Position numbers and translations under genes: made by a program. A model generated the notes under the pieces. That model was not told the origin of the DNA. It did not search any database and saw only the letters and a program-made list of their open reading frames with translations. 64,000 nt of DNA from positions 84,317-148,316 of the forward strand of contig NZ_CP021660.1 of the NCBI RefSeq assembly GCF_003122425.1. Reading direction: 5' to 3'. The DNA comes from Candidatus Fukatsuia symbiotica. Lineage in GTDB: Bacteria; Pseudomonadota; Gammaproteobacteria; Enterobacterales; Enterobacteriaceae. Below are positions 8,883 through 18,417 of this stretch, piece by piece. Every line of letters begins with the position of its first letter. Position 1 is the stretch's first letter.

Positions 8883-8954
8883 TGAGTTAACATCACTTAT
8901 GCAGCGATGTTAAAATGACCGATTTGTTTTATTTATCATCGTTATCAACAAATT

Positions 8955-10934
8955 ATGGATAATTTAATCACCAGCTTCATGTATCATGTAAGGCGTATTA
9001 TGGCGGAAGCCAAAGCTTATGCCGATAAGAAAAAAACCGAATACCATTCCGATCTGGTTGTTGATTTGCCTAAACTCGCTAAATTTCTCACGTGGTTTCC
9101 CAAACGAAAATTCAGTCTGAATCATGATGAATTAAATCAGGCGGCTTATAAAATCCTGCCAGAAGAGCAATTCCCCGTTATAGCGCAATTTTTACAGGGA
9201 AGCACCTTTGATACAAAAGCAGCAATGCGTGAATTTTATTTAAAATCATCACGCTTATTCGCACTTTATCTAAGGCCAATCGTGCTAACCGTTCCATTTG
9301 TATTTTATAAAGAAAAAAATGAGGTTATCGCGCTGATTGATTTAATAAAAAAGCACTATGGTAGCGGAAAGGGTCCATCAACATTGATATTACCACAAGC
9401 ACTTAAAGACGCTATATCCAGAACACAGCTCGCTTATTTGAAGAAAGGATCCAGTGAGGAACAGGTCGATCCCCATTTATTTGAATGCTTTGTTTACCAT
9501 AAAATGTATCGTCGTCTGGATAAAGGCCTGCTCTGTTGCAATGAAAGTGTTTCTCACTGTGATATCAATCATGACTTGATCAGCGATGGGTTGGTCGATG
9601 ATGTTGAAAAAATAGCGCTTGAATTTGGTTATCCAAAAATCCCAAATTATTGCGACCAACGCTTGGATGATGCCCTTTTGATGCTGGACACCACATGGGA
9701 TAAAACGACAAAACGGATAAACCATCGAGAAAATACAGGGTTCAGTATAAAAGAAACCAAAACGGGCGGACAAGACTGTCGCTTGGATTATGATAGCAAG
9801 ACGCCTCTTGAGGACGCTTTTTTCAGCACCTTGCCTCAGGTAGAAATACCCGACCTCATGCTGTATATGGGGGAGCGGATTAACATGTGGAGTTCTTTTA
9901 CCCACATAAGAACACGCTACAATAAAAAAAAGGAACCCCCGCCGCTGGCCATTACCGCCTGTATTCTATCGGAGGCCTTTGGCATTAGTATAGAAAAGAG
10001 GGCAGAAATGTCTGATCTAAACCCTAACCTAATGCGCTCAACTCAAGAAGATTTTATACGCACAGCGCAGCGAATGACACAGTGGCTAACTTTATCCACT
10101 CACTGCCTATTTTTAAGCAATGGAATTTATTAGATGAAAAATTGTTAGCAGATGCGGATGGGCAAAAACTTCCGACCAGTGAAAGTACTATCCAGTCAAG
10201 GTATTCAAAAAAACATCTTGGGAAATCTCCTGGGCTGTCCATTTATACATTGATAGCCAATTTTGTTGCCGTTAATGCCAAGAATATTGGGCTTAATGAA
10301 TATGAAGGGCATTCTCTTTATGACGTCATTCATGGTAATAAAACAGACATTACTATCGACAGGGTAACGGGTGATAATCACTCTCTGAATAAGCTAAATT
10401 TTGTTATATTGGATTCTATATACGCAAAGTCACATTGTTAGAAAACTAAATTCCTCTGCGCGTTACGCTGGATTAAAAAGAGCACTGATTGAATATAATA
10501 CCCTCTTTAAAAGCACACATGTATTGAATTTAATCGATAATATGACGCTTCGAAAGGCTATCCGAACGGCCAGAAATCGAACAGAGGCCTATCAACAGTT
10601 ACAAGGTCTCATCAGGAAAATTTATCACGGGGTTTTTAAAGGAAAAAAGAGAATAACTAATCAGGTCAGCGCGCATGCAGTAAGACTGGTTGCAAATTCT
10701 GTCATTGCGTACAACGCTATTATTTTAAATACCCTTTATGAAAAAATGCAAGTAGTAGAGGGAGTTAGCCAGACAATTATTGATGAATTTGTCAGGATTT
10801 CTCCTATTGCCTGGGCGCACATTGCCTTTACTGGTAAGTACCATTTTAAAAAGAGCAAGAGTGGTGTTGATTTGGATACGATGATCAATGAGCTTGAAAA
10901 ACATTTAAAACGATGCTTCTGGAAAGCCGCTTAA
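8955..10934 (+). pseudogene. Tn3-family transposase, broken
   Basis: Three overlapping pieces carry recognisable Tn3 TnpA sequence. 8955-10133 is the long N-terminal and central part (ending PLAITACILSEAFGISIE and beyond). 10082-10441 continues in another frame with MANFIHSLPIFKQWNLLD, LLADADGQK and DVIHGNKTDITIDRVTGDNH. 10401-10934 has ARYAGLKRALIEYNTLFKS, NLIDNMTLRKAIRTARNR and SPIAWAHIAFTGKY. The second and third pieces are joined by a deletion that removes roughly 100 residues of the catalytic region as well as by a frame change. A Tn3-type terminal repeat follows the stop directly. The protein is not functional. Confidence 0.85.
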
Positions 10935-10974
10935 CTGAGAACGAACACTTTTGGGGGTTCCTCCACACGACCCC
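10935..10974. repeat. Tn3-family terminal inverted repeat
   Basis: Read from the right, the sequence starts GGGGTCGTGTGGAGGAAC and ends in GTTCTCAG. This has the GGGG start and about 38-40 base length of Tn3-family ends. It directly follows the broken tnpA, so it marks the element's right end. The matching left end was not found upstream of 8955. Confidence 0.65.
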
Positions 10975-10978
10975 ATTT

Positions 10979-11010
10979 AGGGGTCTATTCACCTTAGACC
11001 CCTATGCTTT
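10979..11010 (+). terminator. Rho-independent terminator
   Basis: Perfect stem AGGGGTCTA / TAGACCCCT (10979-10987 and 10995-11003) with a seven-base loop, followed by ATGCTTTTTG. It lies just outside the Tn3 end and would stop transcription entering from the left. Confidence 0.7.
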
Positions 11011-11198
11011 TTGTAACAGTGCCATTGAACATATTATGTCATGGGGGTACGCATAAAATAATGCCATTAATTTAATTTATTTGTGAAATAAAAAATAATG
11101 TTTCCTATGCAGTATTATTTAATTAATATTTAAAAGGTAAGCAACATGCAAGTAATTTCGATTTATTCACTTATCTCTATAATAAAAGGAATATCGTT

Positions 11199-11789
11199 AT
11201 GAATTCACGTTTACCAAAACCTGATAAAAATATACCAAAGTTTTTAGTAGAGTACGATGAACTGAAAAAGTACCTCGCAACCCATCAATCCAATGACGGG
11301 ACAGAGCTTTTTAAGGAATGCGAGAAAATAGTTGATGAAATATACGAAAAAACGATCGGGACCGAGACACCTTCTGCACTGACACAAAAGGTGATGGATG
11401 CAACCGCCAAGATCAAGAGATTTTTAGGCTTCGCTGATATTCCCACTGATATACCTACTGAGCAATACGATAAAGTTGTAACAAAAATGTTCAATTTTTT
11501 ACGTCAGTACGATAAATTGGAAGAGTACCTCAAAACCCACGAATCCAATGACGGGACAAAGCTTTTTACGGAATACGAGCCACTAGCTGGTGCACTAACA
11601 AAGATAGCGCCTGGGCAAAAGATATCTGATGAACTGATAGAAAAGGCGGTGAAGGCAACCACCAAGATCAAAAAATACTTCACGTCAGTTGGTAAATCCA
11701 CTCAGTATCTAGCTAACAGCCCCGACACTACTGAAGTTTCGTCGTATAGGGAGAGATTTTTCAATAATTATATGTGTGACGATGATTAA
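11199..11789 (+). CDS. Unrecognised protein made of two tandem related units
   Basis: 196 residues, strongly charged, with no signal peptide or membrane segment. Two halves of about 65 residues are clearly homologous: YDELKKYLATHQSNDGTELF (from about residue 18) against YDKLEEYLKTHESNDGTKLF (about residue 105), and ATAKIKRFLG against ATTKIKKYFTS at each unit's end. Both units look helical. An AAAAGGAA ribosome site lies before the ATG, and a long AT-rich leader separates it from the Tn3 terminator. The tail (SYRERFFNNYMCDDD) is unique. No known family was recognised. An effector or a small scaffold is possible, but nothing proves it. Confidence 0.6.
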   Translation: MNSRLPKPDKNIPKFLVEYDELKKYLATHQSNDGTELFKECEKIVDEIYEKTIGTETPSALTQKVMDATAKIKRFLGFADIPTDIPTEQYDKVVTKMFNFLRQYDKLEEYLKTHESNDGTKLFTEYEPLAGALTKIAPGQKISDELIEKAVKATTKIKKYFTSVGKSTQYLANSPDTTEVSSYRERFFNNYMCDDD

Positions 11790-12573
11790 CTTGCCGGCCC
11801 CAATGGTAAGAAAAGAGGCACTGTTGCAAACAGTTTTAACTCGAAAGATCCGTTAAACTGAGGTGTACTGTTAGAGCTAAATCAGTATAAATTGGTTGTA
11901 AATATTCATATTTATCTACTGAGAGTAAATGGTATTTATTAAAAATAACCAATCATACTAAATTAACCAGGCTATAATTTTGGAACCTTATTTTTGAACG
12001 TTTTTCTGTTGTTGTCTGAAATTTTTAGCAATACAGCGGGAGCGACGTAGCCTGATTTCGATGTGCTTACAAATTAAACACCGTGCTTTTTCCCTGCTTT
12101 CATATCGACGGTGATGATCAGGGATGAAGCTCTCAGTGCCTGAATTTCTAAAAGGGCGAATGATACGTTGCGCGGCGTCTGCCTTGGGATGCCGCCAGAT
12201 TTTTTAATGGCTGCCCTGAAATGTATTTATCTTTTGCCTGAAGCCGAAATTACCGATCTTTATGCAAGACTCCTTTTTAATCAAAATGAACAACGGCTTT
12301 ATTTTGAAATGAATCGGGTAGGATTAGATAAACTTAGCCAATTGGGTTCTTTCAGAACATTATGGATTAATTAAAATTAAATTGTATAACTATATGGCGT
12401 CCATTGTTGCTTAATAAGCAACGAGCCACTTCATGGGATCGTGAGTGAGTAGACCTCCAGTCGCCTCATGGTAACAATGATGTCTTGGTCTATAATAAAA
12501 AGAATGGTGTGTCTTATATCCCCGCTCTGAATGACAGAGTTTTGCGGCGCGTCGGATAAAAAAGAGCCGAAAA
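11790..12573. other. Mostly non-coding remnant region
   Basis: No convincing gene. Near 11819 GGCACTGTTGCAAA matches the terminal repeat of IS6/IS26-type elements, but no transposase follows. A frame at 12168-12374 (68 codons, with LLPEAEITDLYARLLFNQNE) looks coding in composition yet has no recognised relative. On the minus strand around 12010-12170 a frame containing CLICKHIEIRLRRSRCIAK also looks like a gene remnant. These are best read as scraps. Confidence 0.4.
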
Positions 12574-13437
12574 ATGCTAAGACTAGATGAAGTGTCATTT
12601 TCACCTTGTACTCAATCAGCAGATCGAAACGCCTTCTCGAAAGGTACTTCGGACCTGCCCGTTGAGAGCGTAGAGAATATATCGTGCGTAGTGCCCCTCG
12701 GCACCGTTACTGCTTCTAGTCAGCCTTGTGCAAATGTTTTGGGAAACGTACATCCGTCTTCTCTGACTGAATTTAATAAATATCTTGCTTTTTATAATGT
12801 TAAAATTCCAGACACTTCTAAAAATTCCTTTGATGATTGGAACTGGAGTGATGTTTGTGCTTTTCTTTCGGAGAACGATTTTTCACCGCAGAACTCACCA
12901 TTGGCCGCGGCAGAGGGGATGGCTTCTGTTAACCTACATTACCAACAGCAATCATTGCCTGAAAGCCCCTCAACAACTGCCGTCCCTTCATCTTCTGCCG
13001 CCGACAGTGGCCGTCAGACGCCTGTGCAATCTCTGCGAGAACAACTCATCATTCCTGATGCTGAATTCCCTGAGCCGATATATCTCATAGGGAATTCCAC
13101 TCTAGCAATACCTCCAGAACTGGAATACAAGGGAATGATCCTACCGCTAAGAGGGCATAGGAATGATGTAATAAACTCAATAGCTTTTGTAGCAAAAGAA
13201 CTTTGGCAAAAACAGAAAGAACTCACTGACTATGAACGTGTAGAAATAGTCAAAATTTATGTTGATAAGCGAAAAGAATACGACATCGTAGGGAGACCAC
13301 ATTCTAATGAATGCAGATTGATCGTACAACATTGTGTTAATAACGGTTGGGTTGCTGCTGAGATAGCTTACAAAACTGGTTTTTCTAATAGTGCTATATC
13401 AGCAATGCTATATCCTAGGATAGAACCCTTTGAATAA
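12574..13437 (+). CDS. Unrecognised protein with Ser/Pro linker and C-terminal HTH-like end
   Basis: 287 residues. The N-terminal 90 residues are polar with no known motif. Residues about 130-155 form a Ser/Pro/Thr-rich linker (SPSTTAVPSSSAADSGRQTP). A compact C-terminal region follows from PEPIYLIGNSTLAIPPELEY to the end. The last 30 residues, NNGWVAAEIAYKTGFSNSAI and then SAMLYPRI, have the pattern of a helix-turn-helix (A-EIA-KTGFS-SAIS). There is no signal peptide. The modular layout with a disordered linker is common in bacterial effectors and in phage regulators, but no family could be assigned. Its neighbours are the kinase-like gene on the other strand and insertion-sequence debris. 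Confidence 0.55.
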   Translation: MLRLDEVSFSPCTQSADRNAFSKGTSDLPVESVENISCVVPLGTVTASSQPCANVLGNVHPSSLTEFNKYLAFYNVKIPDTSKNSFDDWNWSDVCAFLSENDFSPQNSPLAAAEGMASVNLHYQQQSLPESPSTTAVPSSSAADSGRQTPVQSLREQLIIPDAEFPEPIYLIGNSTLAIPPELEYKGMILPLRGHRNDVINSIAFVAKELWQKQKELTDYERVEIVKIYVDKRKEYDIVGRPHSNECRLIVQHCVNNGWVAAEIAYKTGFSNSAISAMLYPRIEPFE

Positions 13438-13842
13438 ATATCTCTCGGTAAGACTGGGAGATCACCTAATGTTATTCATTAATAAAGTTCGGTTGTAAAA
13501 AAGTCAGCCTCACATTATTTTTTCAACGTCGTCCGACATTTTAATTGCGTCAATATAAAAAAGGACTGGCAAACCCTTTTTCGTATAGGGTCAGGATATA
13601 TTATTTTAGCTGACAGTTGTATTTTATATAAGTATGGTTAGTCGAGAGTTGTGTGATTTTTTACATTATTATTTTGGATTGTAAGTATAACGTAGCAGAA
13701 AAATGAATTATCGAGTGATCATTGATATTACAGATGAAAAATATCGGATAAAATAAATTTTTTACGTTAGAGTTTATTGACTATTTTTCTATATAAAAAA
13801 TGTGAATTGGGTGCTGGTAAGTGGAAAATATTCCGTGCTGAT
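13438..13842. other. Intergenic region without a gene
   Basis: AT-rich, about 400 bases between two converging genes. A weak stem ATCTC...GGGAGAT lies just after the upstream stop (about 13440-13462) and may end transcription. No reading frame worth reporting was seen. Confidence 0.5.
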
Positions 13843-14958
13843 TTACCGTCTAATGACGTGGTATTGCGTCGCATTATGAGAGGTATCGCTGGTCATGTTA
13901 TCTCCGATGAGCTTGTTGTCAGCAATTTTTCTAGTTGTGTTGCAGGGTATGGGGTTAACTTGCTTTTTTTTTTGGAGTTTGTGAAAAAACTCATCCATGA
14001 CTCGCGCAATAGGAGCGTATTGTTTTATCATAGCTGCAATCACAGGCGGCGCATTGCCGAGTTCACCAGCAAGATATTCACGAAGCCGAATTTCCCATTG
14101 TTCCTTGCCAAAAAGTGATGTGATAATGCAGTGAAACAAGTTTACAGCAGCGCATGCCTGGTCATACGACCGATGATGTTTTAAAAATTCAGTTTCTGCT
14201 TTTGAGAGATCAAATGTTGATGATAACGCCAACCCAAAATCGCTTAAATAGAGCCGTTTACCGTCAGTGAGGATATTTTCAAAGTGCGCATCAAAATGCA
14301 TCAAACCGTGCGTATTCATATGCATATTTGTGATTTTGAGATGTTCATCTGCAAATGCAACCGCGGACTCAGCTACGTCACCACCTTTAGCAATTTGAGC
14401 ACTTAACCATTCACACAAATTTTGTGGGACATATTCAAGAAATAAAGCGATATGTGCTGATGCTTTATTGAGATCTTCAACGCGTTTACGAATGACGCTG
14501 GAATTCTCCCAATACCGGCAGTATTTTTCGATATCACCCCAATAGTTGATATTGATATCGCCTGGTCCACTAGGCAGGATACGCCAATGGTATACCATCG
14601 GGAAATTTACGCATTCACCTGTTATCACCCAATGGGTTGTCATAATATGCGTTGCAAGCTCACGCCATGCTCCAAAGCCAGCAGATCCAATGCCATATTG
14701 ATAGCCCAGCGGTAGATTAAAAAGATTAGCTGTAGACATGAAATTATGAGGTAGCTGCTCAAAATCAGTCAGTGGCACTTTTTTAACAAACACTACCGTG
14801 TCATCAATAGAAATTAAAGCAGATTTTCCGCCGATGCCTTCATGCATTGGTTTTGCGTCGACCAAAATCTGCTTTAATTTCTCATTACTAAGGTATGTAA
14901 GGTTTGTTGAAACCTTATTGTATTGTTTGATTCGAGCGCTGTTATTTTTCATAAACAT
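13843..14958 (-). CDS. Protein-kinase-like protein
   Basis: 371 residues. The kinase core is visible: FVKKVPL (candidate ATP-anchoring Lys, near residue 58), LFLEYVPQNLCEWL (hinge), GLMHFDAHFENILTDG (an H-x-D-x4-N catalytic loop) and LYLSDFGLALS (DFG magnesium loop). No membrane segment is present; the C-terminal 60 residues are a polar tail. Such proteins transfer phosphate to Ser/Thr or to small molecules; the target cannot be read. A second ATG six bases downstream (14952) is equally possible. The upstream region is an IS5-family scrap, so any promoter is likely foreign. In an insect symbiont an exported effector role is possible, but no secretion signal was seen. Confidence 0.7.
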   Translation of the reverse strand: MFMKNNSARIKQYNKVSTNLTYLSNEKLKQILVDAKPMHEGIGGKSALISIDDTVVFVKKVPLTDFEQLPHNFMSTANLFNLPLGYQYGIGSAGFGAWRELATHIMTTHWVITGECVNFPMVYHWRILPSGPGDININYWGDIEKYCRYWENSSVIRKRVEDLNKASAHIALFLEYVPQNLCEWLSAQIAKGGDVAESAVAFADEHLKITNMHMNTHGLMHFDAHFENILTDGKRLYLSDFGLALSSTFDLSKAETEFLKHHRSYDQACAAVNLFHCIITSLFGKEQWEIRLREYLAGELGNAPPVIAAMIKQYAPIARVMDEFFHKLQKKKQVNPIPCNTTRKIADNKLIGDNMTSDTSHNATQYHVIRR

Positions 14959-14966
14959 CCTCCTGA

Positions 14967-15097
14967 TTTTTGTAGGCTCTCATTAGCCATTCAAAATCCG
15001 GCTCCACAATCAGCGCTTCGAGGAGAGACTCCCACAGCCCTTTGTCACGCCAGCGGCAAAACCGACGATGAGTATTTTTCCAACCTCCCTAATCAGG
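14967..15097 (-). pseudogene. IS5-family transposase C-terminal fragment
   Basis: Read leftward it gives WKNTHRRFCRWRDKGLWESL followed by LEALIVEPDFEWLM, typical of the second half of IS5-group transposases. The fragment is cut by the left end of the ISAs1-family element at 15098 and runs up to the start of the kinase-like gene. Confidence 0.7.
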
Positions 15098-16300
15098 CAG
15101 GGCGGGATCCCACTTTAATGTGAACTAATAATAGGCAGTAAGCTCATAATATTATGTATCCTAAAGAATATGTAATCATGAGTATTTTAAAGCAATTAGC
15201 CCTGATCCCTGACCCGCGTAAAGATATTAATATCAAACATCACCTGCTCGATGTTATTTTCCTGTTTTTTGCCGCCGTGTTAAGTGGGGCCTCGGGATGG
15301 AAATCCATCCAGGATTTTGGCGAAGCTCAGCTCGATTGGCTAAAAAAATATGGCTCTTATCATGGTGGGAGCCCACGTCGTCATTGTATTGCTAAAATCA
15401 TCAATGCATTAGATACAAATTTGCTGATTCAATCCTTGTTTTTATGGATTAACGAACGACGCCAACGAGCCGGTAAGACGTTGCTCGCCATCGACGGTAA
15501 AACCTTGCGGAGAACCTGGTCTGAAGAGATTTGCACTGCGCTGCATGTGGTGAGTGCCTATGATGTTGATGCTGGTATTACGCTTTATCAAAAAGCGGCG
15601 AACAATAAGGGAAAAGAAGGAGAATTAGCCCGTCAGAGCATTGACGCGTTAGCGCTGGATAATGCTATTGTGACGCTCGATTCATTGCATTGCCAAACCT
15701 CAACTTCATCACTTATCACGCAACGTAAAGGCAATTTTGTGGTGCAGCTTAAAGCGACTCAAAAGAAGCTGTTTGAACAGGTAAAACAGCAATTTGCTTT
15801 TGCCTATGATAGCGATAAATTGCACGAATATACGCAGACTAATCAGGGGCATGGCCGGATAGAAAAACGTACGGTTATGCAAATTAATGCGGAATTACCC
15901 AATGAATTAAAAGCGAAGTGGCCCACCATTCGTACTTTCATTGAGGTCGCTAGTGAACGAACAAAAAATAATGTCACCCACTGTCGGTCACGTTGGTATG
16001 TCAGCTCATTAACGCTGAATGCAGAACAAGCGGCACAGGCAATTCGGCTGCATTGGGGGATAGAAAATCAACTTCACTGGGTATTGGATGTGGTGTTTAG
16101 AGAAGATGAACTCTTGATAAAAGCTCCGGATGGAGCAGCCCATGTCGCTCTTTTCAATCGCGTCGCGTTGGGTGTGATTAAACAGCACAAAGGTAAACAA
16201 GATAGTATTGTCAGTAAACGTAGACGAGCCGCCTGGTCAGCCGATTTTCGTAGTAAACTTATTTTTGGTTAAAAAATCAGCAAAGTGGAATCCCGCCCTG
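15098..16300 (+). mobile_element. ISAs1-family insertion sequence, apparently complete
   Basis: Terminal inverted repeats CAGGGCGGGATCCCACTTT (15098-15116) and AAAGTGGAATCCCGCCCTG (16282-16300) match with one difference. One uninterrupted transposase gene lies between. No flanking direct repeat was obvious. Confidence 0.88.
15178..16272 (+). CDS. ISAs1-family (H-repeat) transposase
   Basis: 364 residues from the ATG at 15178; an upstream in-frame ATG at 15154 adds eight residues. The N-terminus MSILKQLALIPDPRKDIN, the motif LLAIDGKTLRRTW (first catalytic Asp), VTLDSLHCQTSTS (second Asp) and the C-terminal HWGIENQLHWVLDVVFRED (catalytic Glu) are the classic DDE set of the ISAs1 family. It is one of the few transposases in the window without a lesion, so the element may still move. 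Confidence 0.93.
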   Translation: MSILKQLALIPDPRKDINIKHHLLDVIFLFFAAVLSGASGWKSIQDFGEAQLDWLKKYGSYHGGSPRRHCIAKIINALDTNLLIQSLFLWINERRQRAGKTLLAIDGKTLRRTWSEEICTALHVVSAYDVDAGITLYQKAANNKGKEGELARQSIDALALDNAIVTLDSLHCQTSTSSLITQRKGNFVVQLKATQKKLFEQVKQQFAFAYDSDKLHEYTQTNQGHGRIEKRTVMQINAELPNELKAKWPTIRTFIEVASERTKNNVTHCRSRWYVSSLTLNAEQAAQAIRLHWGIENQLHWVLDVVFREDELLIKAPDGAAHVALFNRVALGVIKQHKGKQDSIVSKRRRAAWSADFRSKLIFG

Positions 16301-16476
16301 CAGTCGTAGTTAGCCTGAATTCGGGATAAGCAGACTATTTTATAATTTGACGAAGCAGAGTGTTAACCCAAAGGAATTGCGGTAGCTCGTCAGGTTTGTG
16401 CGCCCCGACGACAGTGTAACCGCTCAGGCCTATAGAAAGGTGTATGGCTTAGGTTTCTTGCTAATCAGAACAATAA

Positions 16477-16500
16477 TTGTATATACATTTATATATACAA
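16477..16500. repeat. Palindromic site downstream of partition cassette 1
   Basis: TTGTATATA / TATATACAA arms around CATTTA. The same TGTATATAC core recurs upstream of the parA gene at 17549-17571 and 17606-17627. Sites on both sides of a parAB pair are likely centromere or operator sites for its ribbon-helix-helix protein. Confidence 0.55.
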
Positions 16501-16755
16501 TTATGTATTTCTAATGATCGACTGAATTAGCTTGTCAACCCAGTCAAAATCTTCATTTAAGTATCCTACAGCCCTCAGTACACGAGAGCGGGATATGTTT
16601 TTGCGTGGCATTATCGTTTGTATTTTTTCAACAAGTAAAGAAAGTGCGTCCTCATCTAAACTGGTTAGCCGTAAATTCATTTGCTTACCCGTTGTGATGT
16701 TTCGCTTTTCAACTACTCGTGTTACTCCTTTTGCTACTCGATCACCACGACTCAC
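16501..16755 (-). CDS. Partition cassette 1, small DNA-binding partner (ParB-like)
   Basis: 84 residues, basic. The middle (MNLRLTSLDEDALSLLVEKI) and the end (ISRSRVLRAVGYLNEDF) have the strand-helix-helix look of ribbon-helix-helix proteins. It overlaps the parA stop by four bases (ATGA), the usual coupling for type Ib partition operons. It would bind the TGTATATAC palindromes at both ends of the cassette and repress the operon while loading ParA. Confidence 0.6.
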   Translation of the reverse strand: MSRGDRVAKGVTRVVEKRNITTGKQMNLRLTSLDEDALSLLVEKIQTIMPRKNISRSRVLRAVGYLNEDFDWVDKLIQSIIRNT

Positions 16756-17537
16756 CTAGGTGCCTCCTTGATTTTAGCAAGAAGCTCATGCGTCAAAGAG
16801 AGGTAGTCTTCATAAGGTCGTTCATGAGGTGCATAGAGAGGAGAGGGGCGGCGCTGTTCCGTTGCTTGTTTATAAAGTTCACTGACCCTGATCTCTGTTG
16901 ATGCTACCTGGTAACCCGCTTCTTGAATATGTTTGTTTGTAGATTTTTGCATTTTTGAGTGCGATTTATTTACTTTTGTCTTTACAAGTGTATATACAAA
17001 ATCATCATTACGGCGGATCTCTTTAACTACCTGGAATAAATCGTCAATGCCTTTCACCGCTCGCCGATCCATATCAACGGGAATGACAATTAAATCAGTA
17101 ATGAGGAGAGCATTCTCTATGCTTAAATCGATAGCTGGACGCAAATCAATCAAAATAAAATCGAAGTGAGTAACAAGACGCTTTAATCCGTCATCGAGTA
17201 TAGATAACCGATGTCTGAATCGTTCGGCACTACGTGCTTCGACAGCTAATGTAATATCCGCTGGAATGATAGAGAGATTGCTAATTTCCTTATCTCCATC
17301 ACGAGCACTGTAAACTATTTTGTTAATATCAAATTTAGGATCTTCGAAGATATCGGTAATGGTATAGTCTTCATCTCCACGGCCGAAGTCATCACTGAGA
17401 TTGCCCTGATGGTCGAGGTCAATAACTAATGTTTCATATCCCAGTTTAGCGAGACAACAACCTACTGCAATACAGCTAGTTGTTTTCCCTACTCCACCTT
17501 TACTATTGGCAAAGGAAATAATGAATGGTTTTTTCAC
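16752..17537 (-). CDS. parA: ParA partition ATPase 1
   Basis: 261 residues. It begins MKKPFIISFANSKGGVGKTT, a deviant Walker A box with both lysines, followed by LVIDLDHQGNLSDDF (switch I) and FILIDLRPAIDLSIENAL (Walker B region). The short N-terminus without a helix-turn-helix marks a type Ib ParA, which positions plasmid copies along the nucleoid. It forms an operon with the downstream small gene. Repeats at 17549-17627 lie directly upstream and are the expected autoregulation site. No damage is visible. Confidence 0.9.
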   Translation of the reverse strand: MKKPFIISFANSKGGVGKTTSCIAVGCCLAKLGYETLVIDLDHQGNLSDDFGRGDEDYTITDIFEDPKFDINKIVYSARDGDKEISNLSIIPADITLAVEARSAERFRHRLSILDDGLKRLVTHFDFILIDLRPAIDLSIENALLITDLIVIPVDMDRRAVKGIDDLFQVVKEIRRNDDFVYTLVKTKVNKSHSKMQKSTNKHIQEAGYQVASTEIRVSELYKQATEQRRPSPLYAPHERPYEDYLSLTHELLAKIKEAPR

Positions 17538-17548
17538 AACACTCGCTC

Positions 17549-17627
17549 TTGTATATATAAATGTATATACATTATAGAAAGCCGAAGAATTTTGTCAATT
17601 ATCAAGCATATACAAATGTATATACAA
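17549..17627. promoter_or_regulatory. Candidate parS/operator repeats upstream of parA 1
   Basis: Two near-palindromic blocks, TTGTATATATAAATGTATAT (17549 onward) and GCATATACAAATGTATATAC (17606 onward), share the TGTATATAC core with the site at 16477. They sit between the parA start and the next region, where type Ib cassettes carry promoter and centromere. Confidence 0.6.
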
Positions 17628-17639
17628 AAATCCAAGTCA

Positions 17640-18417
17640 AGGAAAATATAAATCACTCCCCAAAAGTCTTCTTTTTCACGATATCCCGTTCCAGTTGCTG
17701 CGAGTGGATTTGGGGTTGTTCTGCCAGAGTGACTAGGTAAAGAATTTGCAAGGCGCGTAGCGCATATTTTTGTACTGGATTACCGAATTTTTTTATGAGA
17801 TAGGGAAATTTTTAGTTTTTTGCGTCAGATATAAGTTACCGTCATATTAAGTTGCGGGACGAAAACGGTACGCTTGCGGTGTTGACACTCAACGACATTG
17901 GCGCCGTCGCAGGTTGCGGCGAGCGATGATATTGATCAGCTGGCGGGGGCGATGTCTAGTTTGCGATCTGCCAACGGTGTCGCAGCACCCGGCAAACAGG
18001 CTGCCTTTCTTGCGCCAGTTAACCCAGGTGGGTTAGTAAACGCGCATATCATGCGGTAATAGAGCAACCCGAATTAATTTTTCCTACGCCCCCACCCCAC
18101 TGCGTTATCGCAGTGGACAACGGTTCTCTCTGTTTCAACCTAATCCAACACGTTAAATAGTCATGATGATAATCATTCATCAGATTTCCATCAGGAACGT
18201 CATGATGCATGCGGGCATAATAGCACCGGTTTCAAAGTAAGAATGAAAAAAATATTTTTACAGCTCTCTGCAGTGTAGCAATAAAGCTAACCGGTAACAT
18301 GCAAAAAACGCTTATATCCGGCAAAAAATAGCACCCTGACGCATTAAAAGAATCAGGCGAGAGCCGGTGAAAAAGATGAGAAATTTATTTGTATAATAGT
18401 CACTGTATGGAGGTTAT
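17640..18417. other. Region of gene scraps before the secretion operon
   Basis: On the minus strand a frame ending near 17655 reads ALRALQILYLVTLAEQPQIH and then SQQLERDIVKKKTFGE, the tail of an unknown gene. On the plus strand around 17845-18060 broken frames read LRDENGTLAVLTLNDIGAV and DIDQLAGAMSSLRSANGVA, protein-like but unassigned. 18080-18417 is AT-rich leader with no gene; it should hold the promoter of the operon at 18418. Confidence 0.4.

Noticed and set aside
13777..14118. Plus-strand frame of 113 codons
   Set aside because: Lies opposite the end of the kinase-like gene and has no protein pattern of its own.
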